51,733 bases of DNA, taken from Planctomycetota bacterium. Lineage in GTDB: Bacteria > Planctomycetota > Planctomycetia > Pirellulales > Pirellulaceae. The number at the start of each line of letters is the position of its first letter. The stretch's first letter is position 1. The position numbers and the translations under genes are program-made. The notes under the pieces were generated by a model, which did no database searches, was not told the origin of the DNA, and saw only the letters and a list, made by a program, of their open reading frames with translations. This document shows, in pieces, positions 34,273 through 41,801 of the stretch. The DNA is taken from positions 1 through 51,733 of the forward strand of contig JAPLNL010000086.1 in assembly GCA_026692905.1 (NCBI GenBank). The letters run 5' to 3'.

Positions 34273-35178
34273 TTAAACGGGGTTGCGTTGGGCGACGACT
34301 AGTCGCTTGAGACGTGCCAAGTCTTTGACAATTGTAATGTTTACCCAATGGTTCGTGCTGGCCATGTGGCTTTCGACTTGGTCGGCTATCATGGGTGATA
34401 GCTCACAGATGAACCAGCCGTTTTCGACTAGTTTCTGAGCCGCTTGGGCAGCAAGCTTTTCGATGATTTCGGTTCCCAATACACCACCGACCAGAGCGAT
34501 ACGAGGCTCATGTTCCCGGACGGTTTTGTCCAACGCTGCGTACTCAGCTTCGGAGACATAAGGTGGGTTGGTCAAGACAAAGTCAACGCTATTGTCCGGG
34601 ATGGCTGTCAAGAGATCGGATTCAATGACGGATATCCGATCGGATAGCTTATGCATCTCGACATTGTTCTTGGCGATGGCGACCGCCGCCGGACTAAGGT
34701 CAATGGCGGTGATGCTACATTGGCTGAGGTGTTTGGCGACACTCACTGCAATGCAACCACTTCCAGTGCAAACGTCAACGATATTGAACTGCTTGGTAGG
34801 CTCACCGGCCAAGATCGGTTTCGCATGGTCCAAGCATTCCACTACGATATGCTCGGTTTCCCCACGGGGGATCAAGCAATCTTTACTCACGTTGAATGAT
34901 AGGGAGTAAAACTCTTTCTTGCCGACCAAGTAAGCCACCGGCTCCCCCTGAGCGCGACGTTTCACGACTTCGCGAAATCTGGCTTTGACCGGCTCGTCGG
35001 GTTCTTCGGCAAAGGCTGTGTAGAGGGCGATGCGCTCGCAACCGCGGGCATGGGCCAAGAGGACTTCCGCATCGAGCCGCGGAGATGGCGAGCCGTTCTT
35101 TTTGAGGTGCTCAGTGGTCCATTGAAGCAGGCGTAAAATGGTCCACGGATCCGATTGCGTCGTGCTCGTGGAGGTCAT
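34273..35178 (-). CDS. prmC: Release factor glutamine methyltransferase (PrmC)
   Basis: A 301-aa SAM-dependent methyltransferase that modifies the Gln of the GGQ motif in peptide release factors. The SAM site is NIVDVCTGSGCIAVSVAKHL and the catalytic NPPY motif is FVLTNPPYVSEAEY. The N-terminal helical release-factor-binding domain (LRLLQWTTEHLKKNGSPSPR then LDAEVLLAHA) is complete. It lies just after prfA, its substrate, on the same strand. The 109-bp gap between them carries a hairpin repeat. ATG 35178 follows AGGACGAACAAA. Confidence 0.95.
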   Translation of the reverse strand: MTSTSTTQSDPWTILRLLQWTTEHLKKNGSPSPRLDAEVLLAHARGCERIALYTAFAEEPDEPVKARFREVVKRRAQGEPVAYLVGKKEFYSLSFNVSKDCLIPRGETEHIVVECLDHAKPILAGEPTKQFNIVDVCTGSGCIAVSVAKHLSQCSITAIDLSPAAVAIAKNNVEMHKLSDRISVIESDLLTAIPDNSVDFVLTNPPYVSEAEYAALDKTVREHEPRIALVGGVLGTEIIEKLAAQAAQKLVENGWFICELSPMIADQVESHMASTNHWVNITIVKDLARLKRLVVAQRNPV

Positions 35179-35240
35179 TTTGTTCGTCCTTGGGTGGGGA
35201 AATGGGTTTGTTAAGTAACGACTCTTTACTCTTTACTTTG

Positions 35241-35271
35241 CTCCCCTCGCCCCTTTAGGGGCGAGGGGGAG
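35241..35271. repeat. CTCCCCTCGCCCC hairpin, copy 1
   Basis: CTCCCCTCGCCCC-TTTA-GGGGCGAGGGGGAG, located between prfA and prmC. A related hairpin is at 45703-45733. Confidence 0.75.
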
Positions 35272-35287
35272 AATTACACGTCGTATC

Positions 35288-36364
35288 TTACTCCTCTGTG
35301 TCGTCGCGGAGTGTCGAACGTTCGTATTCGATCAATGCGTCGGATACCGGTTGCAAGTTGCCTGCTACGATTTGATCGAGCTTGTACAAAGTCAAGTTGA
35401 TACGGTGGTCGGTCAGACGGTTTTGCGGAAAATTATACGTTCGAATACGTTCGCTTCGGTCGCCGGAGCCGATCAGAGACATGCGTTCGTTTGAGCGCTG
35501 TTTGATTTCAGCTTCGCGTTTGGCTTCGTAAAGGCGAGTTTTCAAAACACGCAAGGCTTTGGCAAGGTTCTTTAGCTGGCTCTTTTCGTCTTGGCATTGG
35601 ACCACTACGCCGGTCTCGTAGTGCGTTAAACGAATGGCGGATTCGGTCTTATTAACGTGCTGACCGCCGGGCCCAGATGCGCAGAACTTGTCGACTCGAT
35701 AGTCTTCTTTTTTCAAGTCGATTTCAATGTCTTCCGGTTCAGCCATCACGGCAACCGTAGCCGCTGATGTGTGGATTCGACCTTGCGCTTCGGTTTCTGG
35801 GACGCGCTGAACGCGGTGGCCACCGCTTTCGAACTGCAGTTCGCGATAGACCCCTTCTCCCTCGAAGCCGAGAATAATTTCCTTGAAGCCCCCGCGCTCG
35901 GTGGTGCTGGAGTCCATGATCTCGACTTTCCAGCCTTTGGCGTCGGCGTGATGCTTGTACATGACATAGAGATCGCGAGCAAACAAAGCGGCTTCTTCGC
36001 CACCGGTGCCAGCCCGAATTTCCAGAACACATCGCGTCCGAGCTGCGTCCTCGCCACCGATGCTCATGTCGAGCAAGCCATTCCAAATGGTCTGGCGTTC
36101 TTCTTTAAGCCGATTGGTCTCTTCGAGAGCCATTGCCGCTTCGTCGGGATCAGCGGACGCGAGCATAGGTGCGAGTTCTTTGATCTCGCCAGCCATTCGT
36201 TCGTAGTTGCGAAACATAGTTGCAACCTTGAGCAGTCCGCCGTGCTCACGCATGATATTGGCCATTTTGCCAGAATCGCCAGACAAGATGGCTTGGTCTG
36301 ACATCATGGCTTCGAGTTCATTAAACCGGGCGAGGGTTTGCTCGAGTTGTTGACGTATTTTCAT
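35288..36364 (-). CDS. prfA: Peptide chain release factor 1
   Basis: A 358-aa factor that recognises UAA and UAG stop codons and triggers peptide release. The GGQ motif is in [20 protein letters not shown]. The codon-recognition tripeptide is PET in [20 protein letters not shown], which places it in the RF1 class (RF2 has SPF). The acidic [15 protein letters not shown] stretch and C-terminal [20 protein letters not shown] are typical. Start ATG 36364. The rpmE terminator at 36392-36426 separates it from the gene upstream. The methyltransferase that modifies it is encoded next. Confidence 0.96.
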   Translation of the reverse strand: MKIRQQLEQTLARFNELEAMMSDQAILSGDSGKMANIMREHGGLLKVATMFRNYERMAGEIKELAPMLASADPDEAAMALEETNRLKEERQTIWNGLLDMSIGGEDAARTRCVLEIRAGTGGEEAALFARDLYVMYKHHADAKGWKVEIMDSSTTERGGFKEIILGFEGEGVYRELQFESGGHRVQRVPETEAQGRIHTSAATVAVMAEPEDIEIDLKKEDYRVDKFCASGPGGQHVNKTESAIRLTHYETGVVVQCQDEKSQLKNLAKALRVLKTRLYEAKREAEIKQRSNERMSLIGSGDRSERIRTYNFPQNRLTDHRINLTLYKLDQIVAGNLQPVSDALIEYERSTLRDDTEE

Positions 36365-36391
36365 TGGTACTTTGGCTTAGGAAAAAACAAA

Positions 36392-36426
36392 ACCGTCGCA
36401 TGCCTCAGTTGGCAATCTGCGACGGT
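36392..36426 (-). terminator. Rho-independent terminator after rpmE
   Basis: Arms ACCGTCGCA (36392-36400) and TGCGACGGT (36418-36426) form a perfect 9-bp hairpin. Read on the minus strand it is followed by TTTTGTTTTTT. It sits between the rpmE stop and the prfA start. Confidence 0.85.
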
Positions 36427-36504
36427 CTTGAGATTCTGATTGCCAGAGCCACTTCATGAAGTCAACGCAGAATACTGGGCCGCGTTGCCGATTGGCTCAA
36501 GCAG

Positions 36505-36750
36505 CTACTTCTTTTTGGCGGCTGGCTTTTTCGCACCAAGACTGGCGTAGGTGCCAGCAGCAAATTTGGTCTGGAACTTTTCGATACGGCCCGCGGTATC
36601 GACGAACTTCAGTTTGCCGGTGTAGAAGGGATGGCAAACATTGCAAATGTCAACGCGAATTTCTTTGCGAATGCTGCGAGTTTGGAAGGTACTACCACAG
36701 CCGCAGGTGACTTTGGTTTCTTGATAGTTAGGGTGAATGCCGTTTTTCAT
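36505..36750 (-). CDS. rpmE: 50S ribosomal protein L31, zinc-binding type
   Basis: An 81-aa ribosomal protein. The start [20 protein letters not shown] and the block [20 protein letters not shown] are diagnostic. Cysteines in TCGCGS and CNVCHPF form the zinc site, so this is the C+ form used when zinc is available. The C-terminus is a Lys/Ala tail ([10 protein letters not shown]). It is followed by a terminator and preceded by tRNA-Val and rpsU on the same strand. Confidence 0.97.
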   Translation of the reverse strand: MKNGIHPNYQETKVTCGCGSTFQTRSIRKEIRVDICNVCHPFYTGKLKFVDTAGRIEKFQTKFAAGTYASLGAKKPAAKKK

Positions 36751-36808
36751 GGTTTTCTTTGATGCGTTCGCTTGGGTAGAACGCAGAAACGTGGATTGGA
36801 AACTGAAA

Positions 36809-36882
36809 TAGGCGAAAAGGGACTCGAACCCCTAACCCCCACGGTGTAAACGTGGTGCTCTAACCAATTGAGCTATTCGCCC
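36809..36882 (-). tRNA. tRNA-Val (anticodon TAC)
   Basis: Read on the minus strand: acceptor GGGCGAA pairs with TTCGCCT (last pair G-U), D-arm GCTC/GAGC, anticodon stem CCACG/CGTGG with loop TTTACAC (anticodon TAC), and T-arm AGGGGTTCGAGTCCCTT with the GTTCGA loop. It is 74 nt long with discriminator A, and no encoded CCA follows. It lies between rpmE and rpsU. Confidence 0.95.
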
Positions 36883-36907
36883 GAATGTTCGGGGGGTGCA
36901 AAGCGGA

Positions 36908-37102
36908 CTAGATGCCCAGCAATCGCATACGTCGCGAGCGACGCTCAGCACGCTGCTTGCTTCGTCGCTTGATTTCACTTGGCTTTTCGTAAAACTCGCG
37001 GCGGCGCATTTCTTTCTTTAGTCCGCTTCGTTCGACCAGTTTGCGAAAACGGCGTACAGCCTCTTGAATCGTTTCCCGGTCACGGACTAACAACTTAACC
37101 AT
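36908..37102 (-). CDS. rpsU: 30S ribosomal protein S21
   Basis: A 64-aa, strongly basic ribosomal protein. The start [20 protein letters not shown] and the block [20 protein letters not shown] are typical of bacterial S21, which helps the 30S subunit engage mRNA. The full length and the Arg-rich end ([11 protein letters not shown]) are normal. ATG 37102 is preceded by an AAAGGGTGGAGG stretch, a strong ribosome-binding site, unusual among the weak sites of neighbouring genes. It begins the housekeeping block that runs down to priA. Confidence 0.96.
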   Translation of the reverse strand: MVKLLVRDRETIQEAVRRFRKLVERSGLKKEMRRREFYEKPSEIKRRSKQRAERRSRRMRLLGI

Positions 37103-37356
37103 GCAAAGCCTCCACCCTTTTTTTGTTCAAATGTGACAATGTATCAAAATACCTGGCTGCCGATCAATTCCATGCAGCCAACTCATTCCACCCGTCCTTT
37201 ATTTGGGGAGATGAGCGTCACATCGGGAAGCGTACGACCAAGAATTTAGAAATATAGCCAGGATTCTTCCATCGGTCCAGGCCGGATTGCAAGGTTCGGT
37301 CGCAAAATTCGCTCAAGAAAATGCCCGCAACTGGTTTTTTTGCAGACAAAGAAAGG

Positions 37357-37854
37357 CTATTTTGCCTCTTCTTTTTTCGAAATCGTTCGATTGGGAGTCG
37401 TTCGCGCCAAGGCAATTGCGATTTCCTGGACACTTTCCAGCAAGCCAAGCTCTTGATCGTACGGACATTCGTTTGCCGAATCAGAGTTTTCCAGCCATGA
37501 TGCCTCAACCCACGAATCCCGTTTTTCCTCGAAGAAGTCGATTTCTCCCGCTCCGAAGCACGCATCGACATCTACGGCCAAAAGCGATTGCACATCTCGG
37601 TAGTTTTCGATTGCAACGCGCTGGTTTGAAATATTTTGCAAGATCAAAGGGAAGTCGACAGCACGTCCTTCTGCATTCGCGAGCGCCGGCGTATCTGGAT
37701 TCAGGCTTCCTGAGGCCAACGCGCAGTTTCGGTTGCCTGACGTACTTCTTTGGCTTGTGCGAAACTGACTGCGATACGAATTCCAAGCCATCGCATTGAC
37801 GTACGGCTCAAGTGCATCGATTTTATCGAGCGATGAAGTAAAAAACGATTTCAT
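37357..37854 (-). CDS. Hypothetical protein
   Basis: A 165-aa protein I do not recognise. It starts MKSFFTSSLDKIDALEPYVN with no signal peptide or membrane segment. The middle (DFPLILQNISNQRVAIENYR then DVQSLLAVDVDACFGAGEID) is mixed, and the C-terminal half is acidic (FFEEKRDSWVEASWLENSDS, NECPYDQELGLLESVQEIAI) before a short basic tail. GCGAGG lies 6 bases before ATG 37854, which supports that start. The frame upstream of it is not protein-like. It lies between rpsU and the mfnB group on the same strand with gaps of over 160 bases on both sides, so context says little. Confidence 0.5.
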   Translation of the reverse strand: MKSFFTSSLDKIDALEPYVNAMAWNSYRSQFRTSQRSTSGNRNCALASGSLNPDTPALANAEGRAVDFPLILQNISNQRVAIENYRDVQSLLAVDVDACFGAGEIDFFEEKRDSWVEASWLENSDSANECPYDQELGLLESVQEIAIALARTTPNRTISKKEEAK

Positions 37855-38017
37855 AGAAACCTCGCGTGCTAGATTTTCACACCCCATGAATTGCGAATAA
37901 AATCTAGTGCGCGGATTTGGCCAAAGTAGGGAGAAGGCAATATGCGGCGTGGAATGCAGCACGTTTCTTTTTTAAGATGAAGCGTTTGTAGGACTCGTAA
38001 CGAAGATTCCGGTCGAG

Positions 38018-38269
38018 TCACTCTTGCTCTGGATGCCTGGCGTTCCAAACGTGCCGGAACCACATCGGCAATCGAAACGTGTGCGGGTTGGCATTTGGAA
38101 TTGCATGGATCGTCGGTTGTTCGCTTACCTCGAGTCGCAATTGGCCGTAGCAATGATTGAATTCCTTGACAAATATCTCGGTAGCTTCTGGCATGGAAAC
38201 GTTGCCAACTACCTTGTTGCCTTGTCGCAAAAGTCCGCAAGGCCGATCTCGTTCGCTACCAGATGACAT
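38018..38269 (-). CDS. Small hypothetical protein coupled to mfnB
   Basis: An 83-aa open frame whose ATG (38269) lies four bases after the mfnB stop (38276-38274), the spacing expected for translational coupling. The sequence MSSGSERDRPCGLLRQGNKV, then VSMPEATEIFVKEFNHCYGQ and LRLEVSEQPTIHAIPNANPH, has mixed composition and reads like a real protein. I recognise no family. It has one Cys in each half and no signal peptide. An overlapping frame (37869-38240) is Arg/Ser-rich and looks like a shadow. The assignment rests on spacing and composition. Confidence 0.45.
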   Translation of the reverse strand: MSSGSERDRPCGLLRQGNKVVGNVSMPEATEIFVKEFNHCYGQLRLEVSEQPTIHAIPNANPHTFRLPMWFRHVWNARHPEQE

Positions 38270-38273
38270 CGTA

Positions 38274-39044
38274 TCAATCTCCAGCTTGTAAAAGCGAAGG
38301 AAAAATCGCAAGTGCTTGCTTTAATCGGTCGGGACATAAATTTCCTGTTCGCTCAGTCCCGTTGCACACCGCTCCACGAACACCCACCCAATCGCAGCCC
38401 AAGCTGGACAAGGAAGACAACTGATCTAGTTTGAGTGAGCCTGCCAACGCAACGCCAAGCTTGCGTGCTCTTGCGGTTTCAATCATTTCACCAAGTCTTT
38501 CCATCGAGTAGTACACTAAGAGGCCACCACTCTCTTTGCGATACGTGTCGATCAGAACATACTTTCCCCCCAGCGAACCGGCCGCTTCGAGGACTTGCTC
38601 CCAGGATGGTGCGTTTGCATTCATAACGTCCGCGTAGTGCACCAAGATCAATTGCGATCGTCGGACCAATGCGACAGAAATACGCTCAGCAACACTGCGC
38701 CAGTCCGTTCCGTTGCAGTTGTGCAATGCCATCTTGAGGTAGGCCCGGGCAGGTAGCTTGGCAGCCAAATTGCGATCCAAATCCAGTGTCCAACTCTTCA
38801 ACTCTCCTCCCGCGATACTGACCTGAACCGATTCGGGTATGTCGAGCTCAAGAACCTCAAAGATAAGCTCAAGCGATGGCCTACCGAGGGAGCCTAAGGA
38901 GGGTTCTTTGAGATCCAGCCATTTGCAGCCAGCCTCAATGATCCCTTTCGATTCTTGCAAGGAACGCGCACTGATCAGCAGGCCGGTTTGGGGAGCCCAT
39001 AAGACTTCTCGACTCGCCGGAAGTGTCGCCGGATTTGCGTTCAT
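38274..39044 (-). CDS. mfnB: (5-formylfuran-3-yl)methyl phosphate synthase (MfnB-like)
   Basis: A 256-aa TIM-barrel protein of the DUF556/MfnB family, which makes the furan precursor of methanofuran from two glyceraldehyde-3-phosphate molecules. The family motifs are visible: LLISARSLQESKGIIEAG, then WLDLKEPSLGSLGRPS with the catalytic-type Lys, and near the C-terminus VALAGSLKLDQL and CDWVGVRGAVCNGTERTG. Methanofuran is the first carrier in C1 oxidation by the tetrahydromethanopterin route, known from methanogens, methylotrophs and planctomycetes. ATG 39044 is chosen; the open frame continues 71 codons upstream but adds an unrelated stretch. No other C1-transfer gene is in the window. A small coupled ORF follows. 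Confidence 0.82.
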   Translation of the reverse strand: MNANPATLPASREVLWAPQTGLLISARSLQESKGIIEAGCKWLDLKEPSLGSLGRPSLELIFEVLELDIPESVQVSIAGGELKSWTLDLDRNLAAKLPARAYLKMALHNCNGTDWRSVAERISVALVRRSQLILVHYADVMNANAPSWEQVLEAAGSLGGKYVLIDTYRKESGGLLVYYSMERLGEMIETARARKLGVALAGSLKLDQLSSLSSLGCDWVGVRGAVCNGTERTGNLCPDRLKQALAIFPSLLQAGD

Positions 39045-39247
39045 GATGGTGCGAATTTCCAATTTGCGCCTAGTTTTTGGTTTCGATTCGGGGGCATGGA
39101 TGACTGTATCGTTGTCGGCAAACGCATTTTCGTGTACAAACACCAGTTGTTCGCCAGCATTTCCATCGAAATGGTATCCAACGGTCATTTGGGCCGCCGC
39201 TTCGAAGGGGCAAATCCTCAGGAACCATAACAACCGCAGGGCAGCGT

Positions 39248-40441
39248 TTGAACGCAAACTTCAGTTATATCACAAACCCAGAGTCCCTCCATCAGCTTTG
39301 TGAAAAGATAGCCGCCAAGAAGCTTGTCGCCTTTGATACTGAGTTTGTTGCAGAGGATTCTTACCGGCCAGAACTTTGTCTTGTTCAGGTCGCCACGGAA
39401 GATGAGATCGCTATCATCGACCCATACGCTTGCACCGATCTCAGCCCATTTTGGAATTCGTTGATCGATCCGAACACGACGGTCATTGTTCATGCGGGCC
39501 GAGAAGAGACTTTGTTCTGCTATCGAGCGACCCAAAAGTTAATTCCGAGATTGTTCGACATTCAGATTGCAGCTGCATTTTTGGGATTCGAGTATCCCGC
39601 TTCTTACGGCAATTTGGTTCAACGATTTACGGGCTTGGTTTTGGACAAAGAGGAAACACGGTCCGATTGGCGAAACCGCCCCTTGACCAACCAACAACTG
39701 CAATATGCGGCGCAGGATGTTCGCGATCTGCCTCGACTGTTTAAAACACTCAGTCAGCATTTGATCAAGCAGGATAGACTATCCTGGCTGGAGGAAGAGA
39801 CAAAGCGTCGGCAAGAGGAGCTTGCGGATTTTGAGTCGAACGAAAGTTGGTTTCGAATCAGCGGCATCCAAGCATTGTCCGGAAACTCACTATCGATCAT
39901 TCGGGGACTCTGGAACTGGCGCGACGCGAAGGCCAAGGAGCGCGATGTGCCGCCAAGAAAAGTTCTTCGCGACGATTTATTGATAGAGCTTGCAAGGCGT
40001 GGGACATCCGATGTTCGGAGGATGACTTCCTTGCGTGGCATGGAGCACCGACACACGAAACAATACTTACCTGAGCTTTCCAAAGCCATCGAAGAGTCGC
40101 TTGTCGGTCCAGTACCAACCTGGCCAAAGAAACATCGTTACGGCAAGGGCCAACCGGCAGGCATGCTGACTCAATTCTTGTCTGCAGCACTGGCATATAT
40201 CTGCAGAACCAAACGGATCGCACCAGCCATCGTTGCCACCTCAGACGATCTACGGGACTTTGTGAAATATCGACTAGAGGCACAAGCGGACGACGCACCG
40301 CCGCCGAGCTTGACGCAAGGCTGGCGTGCCGAGATCATTGGCAAGGAGTTAGACGAATTGCTAGCTGGGCGATTGGGTATGGTTTTGGATAACCCGTCGA
40401 GCGACATGCCCATAAAATTCTGCCGCCCTGAAGAGCTGTAA
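39248..40441 (+). CDS. rnd: Ribonuclease D
   Basis: A 397-aa 3'-5' exoribonuclease of the DEDD family that trims tRNA and other small RNAs. The first motif is AFDTEF (D30, E32). The second, usually HAGSEDLE, reads HAGREETL, so the normal Asp is Glu. The third is YAAQDVRDLPRLF with conserved Tyr and Asp. An HRDC-like helical region follows near 205-290. No ATG lies near the N-terminus; the TTG at 39248 gives a start (NANFSYITNPESLHQL) that lines up with the family, so it is taken as the initiation codon. It is divergent from mfnB with 203 bases between them. Confidence 0.88.
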   Translation: MNANFSYITNPESLHQLCEKIAAKKLVAFDTEFVAEDSYRPELCLVQVATEDEIAIIDPYACTDLSPFWNSLIDPNTTVIVHAGREETLFCYRATQKLIPRLFDIQIAAAFLGFEYPASYGNLVQRFTGLVLDKEETRSDWRNRPLTNQQLQYAAQDVRDLPRLFKTLSQHLIKQDRLSWLEEETKRRQEELADFESNESWFRISGIQALSGNSLSIIRGLWNWRDAKAKERDVPPRKVLRDDLLIELARRGTSDVRRMTSLRGMEHRHTKQYLPELSKAIEESLVGPVPTWPKKHRYGKGQPAGMLTQFLSAALAYICRTKRIAPAIVATSDDLRDFVKYRLEAQADDAPPPSLTQGWRAEIIGKELDELLAGRLGMVLDNPSSDMPIKFCRPEEL

Positions 40442-40445
40442 GGGT

Positions 40446-40470
40446 ATCGCACAATTGTCCCAATTGTTGC
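40446..40470. repeat. TCGCACAATTGTCCCAATTG palindrome
   Basis: TCGCACAATTG-TCC-CAATTGTTGC is an inverted repeat just after the rnd stop, of the same family as 32501-32526 and 32573-32599. It could end the rnd transcript. Confidence 0.7.
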
Positions 40471-40490
40471 TCTTGGGTTCTAGCAAGAAT

Positions 40491-40676
40491 ATTGTGCGAC
40501 ACTAGTTTTTTCGCTTCCAGCTGGCAGAAAGCCCCTGCTTGTTGATTATGCAGGTTGGAATCGTAAAACTTGATTGCATCACCAACGATTTTCGCGAGCT
40601 TTGTTCGACGCAAGAAATACGCGCCATGACACTCATCCAACGATCGATGACTTCTTTTGAAATTGTGCGACACTAG
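40491..40676. repeat. 15-bp direct repeats around transposase remnant
   Basis: ATTGTGCGACACTAG occurs identically at 40491-40505 and 40662-40676. A third, diverged copy (ATTGCGAGACACTAC) is at 40678-40692. The enclosed 156 bases hold a fragment resembling a REP-associated transposase. Confidence 0.8.
40545..40652 (-). pseudogene. Remnant of REP-associated tyrosine transposase
   Basis: About 36 codons read SHRSLDECHGAYFLRRTKLA then KIVGDAIKFYDS. This follows the L-D-x3-G-x3-L-R-x4-A-x2-V-x2-A-x2-F/Y-D spacing that precedes the catalytic M-P-N-H-V-H motif in IS200-like/REP-associated transposases. The H-x-H motif, catalytic Tyr and the rest are missing. The frame continues into unrelated sequence. 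The 15-bp repeats on both sides and the palindromes of the same word nearby fit a decayed REP/transposase unit. Confidence 0.5.
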
Positions 40677-40688
40677 AATTGCGAGACA

Positions 40689-41801
40689 CTACTTCGTTCG
40701 TTCCATCGGGACTCGAACCCGGATCGGTTCTCGTACTCCGATAGAGTTACGGACAAACGATCGCAATCGTTGGATCATGTTTTCCGACAATTCATGGCCG
40801 TAGCTTAGCAGGATGTTACCGTCGAGAGAAAGCACATGGGTCTCGACAACCATGCCGACGAGTAGCTCAGAGACTTTGAGCGACCGAATCTCGTTATGGC
40901 CGAAAACGATTCCCGAAAAAACATCGAGTGCCGAGGAGTCATACGCGGCTCCCGCTTCCTTTAGGAAACGTATTGTCTGGTCCTCGGAATTTGTTTCCGA
41001 CAAAACATCGTAGTCGACCAGCATGCGAAGCATTTTCGAGCCTAGATTAACCGAGTTCGGTAGCTTTGGGTCCGGCACGTCCGCGTACTGGTTACCGATC
41101 ATGGCGGCGATGTCCTCGAGACGTGGAATGTGCCCGATGATCGAACAGCTTGTTGTTGCTTGGATTCTCAATTGCTTCTGAATAGCTTCAAAATCGTTGG
41201 CCGCCATCGGGCACACCGTATGCGCAATACAACCAACTTGCGATAGCATCGCCGCGACTTCGAATTGCCATGCATCCTGAAGATTCAGTTCTTTGCAAAG
41301 CTGCTTCATCCATCGTCTCAGTCGTCCGCCTCTGCCAAACGCTTTCGGGCTTGCGACCGATAGCAACTCGTTGATCAAGCCGACGCAGCCGGCTAGTGTC
41401 TTGGAAAGCAGTTCCTTTTCGGCAATCACTAAATGATAGTGTCGCAATCCTTCGTCGAGGATGTCTCCAAACTTCTCACTCGGACACGGCTTATTGACGA
41501 ATCGAAAAATCGAGCCATCATTCACGGCGTCGACCGCGGTCTTCTGATCCACATTTCCGGTCAGCATGATGCGAACGGTATCAGGCGAGTGCTTGCGGGC
41601 TGCAGATAAAACTTTCAGTCCATCGACTTCGGGCATTTGCATGTCGCTGACTACCAAAGCGAATGGACCATTCTGGACGATTTGCTGGAGTCCTGCTTCT
41701 CCACCTTCGGCGAGCACGAGATCGTATTTGCCTCGAAAAGTGCGACGGAAGGATTGGAGCAAATTCGCTTCGTCATCGACCAAAAGGATTCGATTGTTCA
41801 T
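40689..41801 (-). CDS. Response regulator with degenerate HD-type output domain
   Basis: A 370-aa two-component output protein. The receiver domain (1-125) has the acidic pair DD at 9-10, phosphoacceptor D53 in VVSDMQMP, LTG and the KP switch (VNKPC). Residues about 145-330 resemble the HD/HD-GYP-type domain of RpfG relatives (AFGRGGRLRRWMKQLCKELN, then FEVAAMLSQVGC, and IGHIPRLEDIAAMI). However, the HD metal ligands and the GYP motif are not visible, so the domain is likely non-catalytic. The C-terminus (VSELLVGMVVETHVLSLDGN) is typical of this class. The ATG at 41801 overlaps the stop of the histidine kinase gene, so kinase and regulator are certainly a pair. Confidence 0.82.
   Translation of the reverse strand: MNNRILLVDDEANLLQSFRRTFRGKYDLVLAEGGEAGLQQIVQNGPFALVVSDMQMPEVDGLKVLSAARKHSPDTVRIMLTGNVDQKTAVDAVNDGSIFRFVNKPCPSEKFGDILDEGLRHYHLVIAEKELLSKTLAGCVGLINELLSVASPKAFGRGGRLRRWMKQLCKELNLQDAWQFEVAAMLSQVGCIAHTVCPMAANDFEAIQKQLRIQATTSCSIIGHIPRLEDIAAMIGNQYADVPDPKLPNSVNLGSKMLRMLVDYDVLSETNSEDQTIRFLKEAGAAYDSSALDVFSGIVFGHNEIRSLKVSELLVGMVVETHVLSLDGNILLSYGHELSENMIQRLRSFVRNSIGVREPIRVRVPMERTK

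Noticed and set aside
37869-38240. 123-aa minus-strand frame overlapping the 83-aa ORF
   Set aside because: Arg/Ser-rich composition and no sensible start or spacing; treated as a shadow of the 83-aa ORF.
39045-39257. 71-residue N-terminal extension of MfnB
   Set aside because: The family begins near LLISARS, and the extension runs through the promoter region shared with rnd.
40335-40673. 112-aa minus-strand frame as an intact gene
   Set aside because: Only about 36 codons resemble a transposase. The rest runs through repeats and antisense to rnd.
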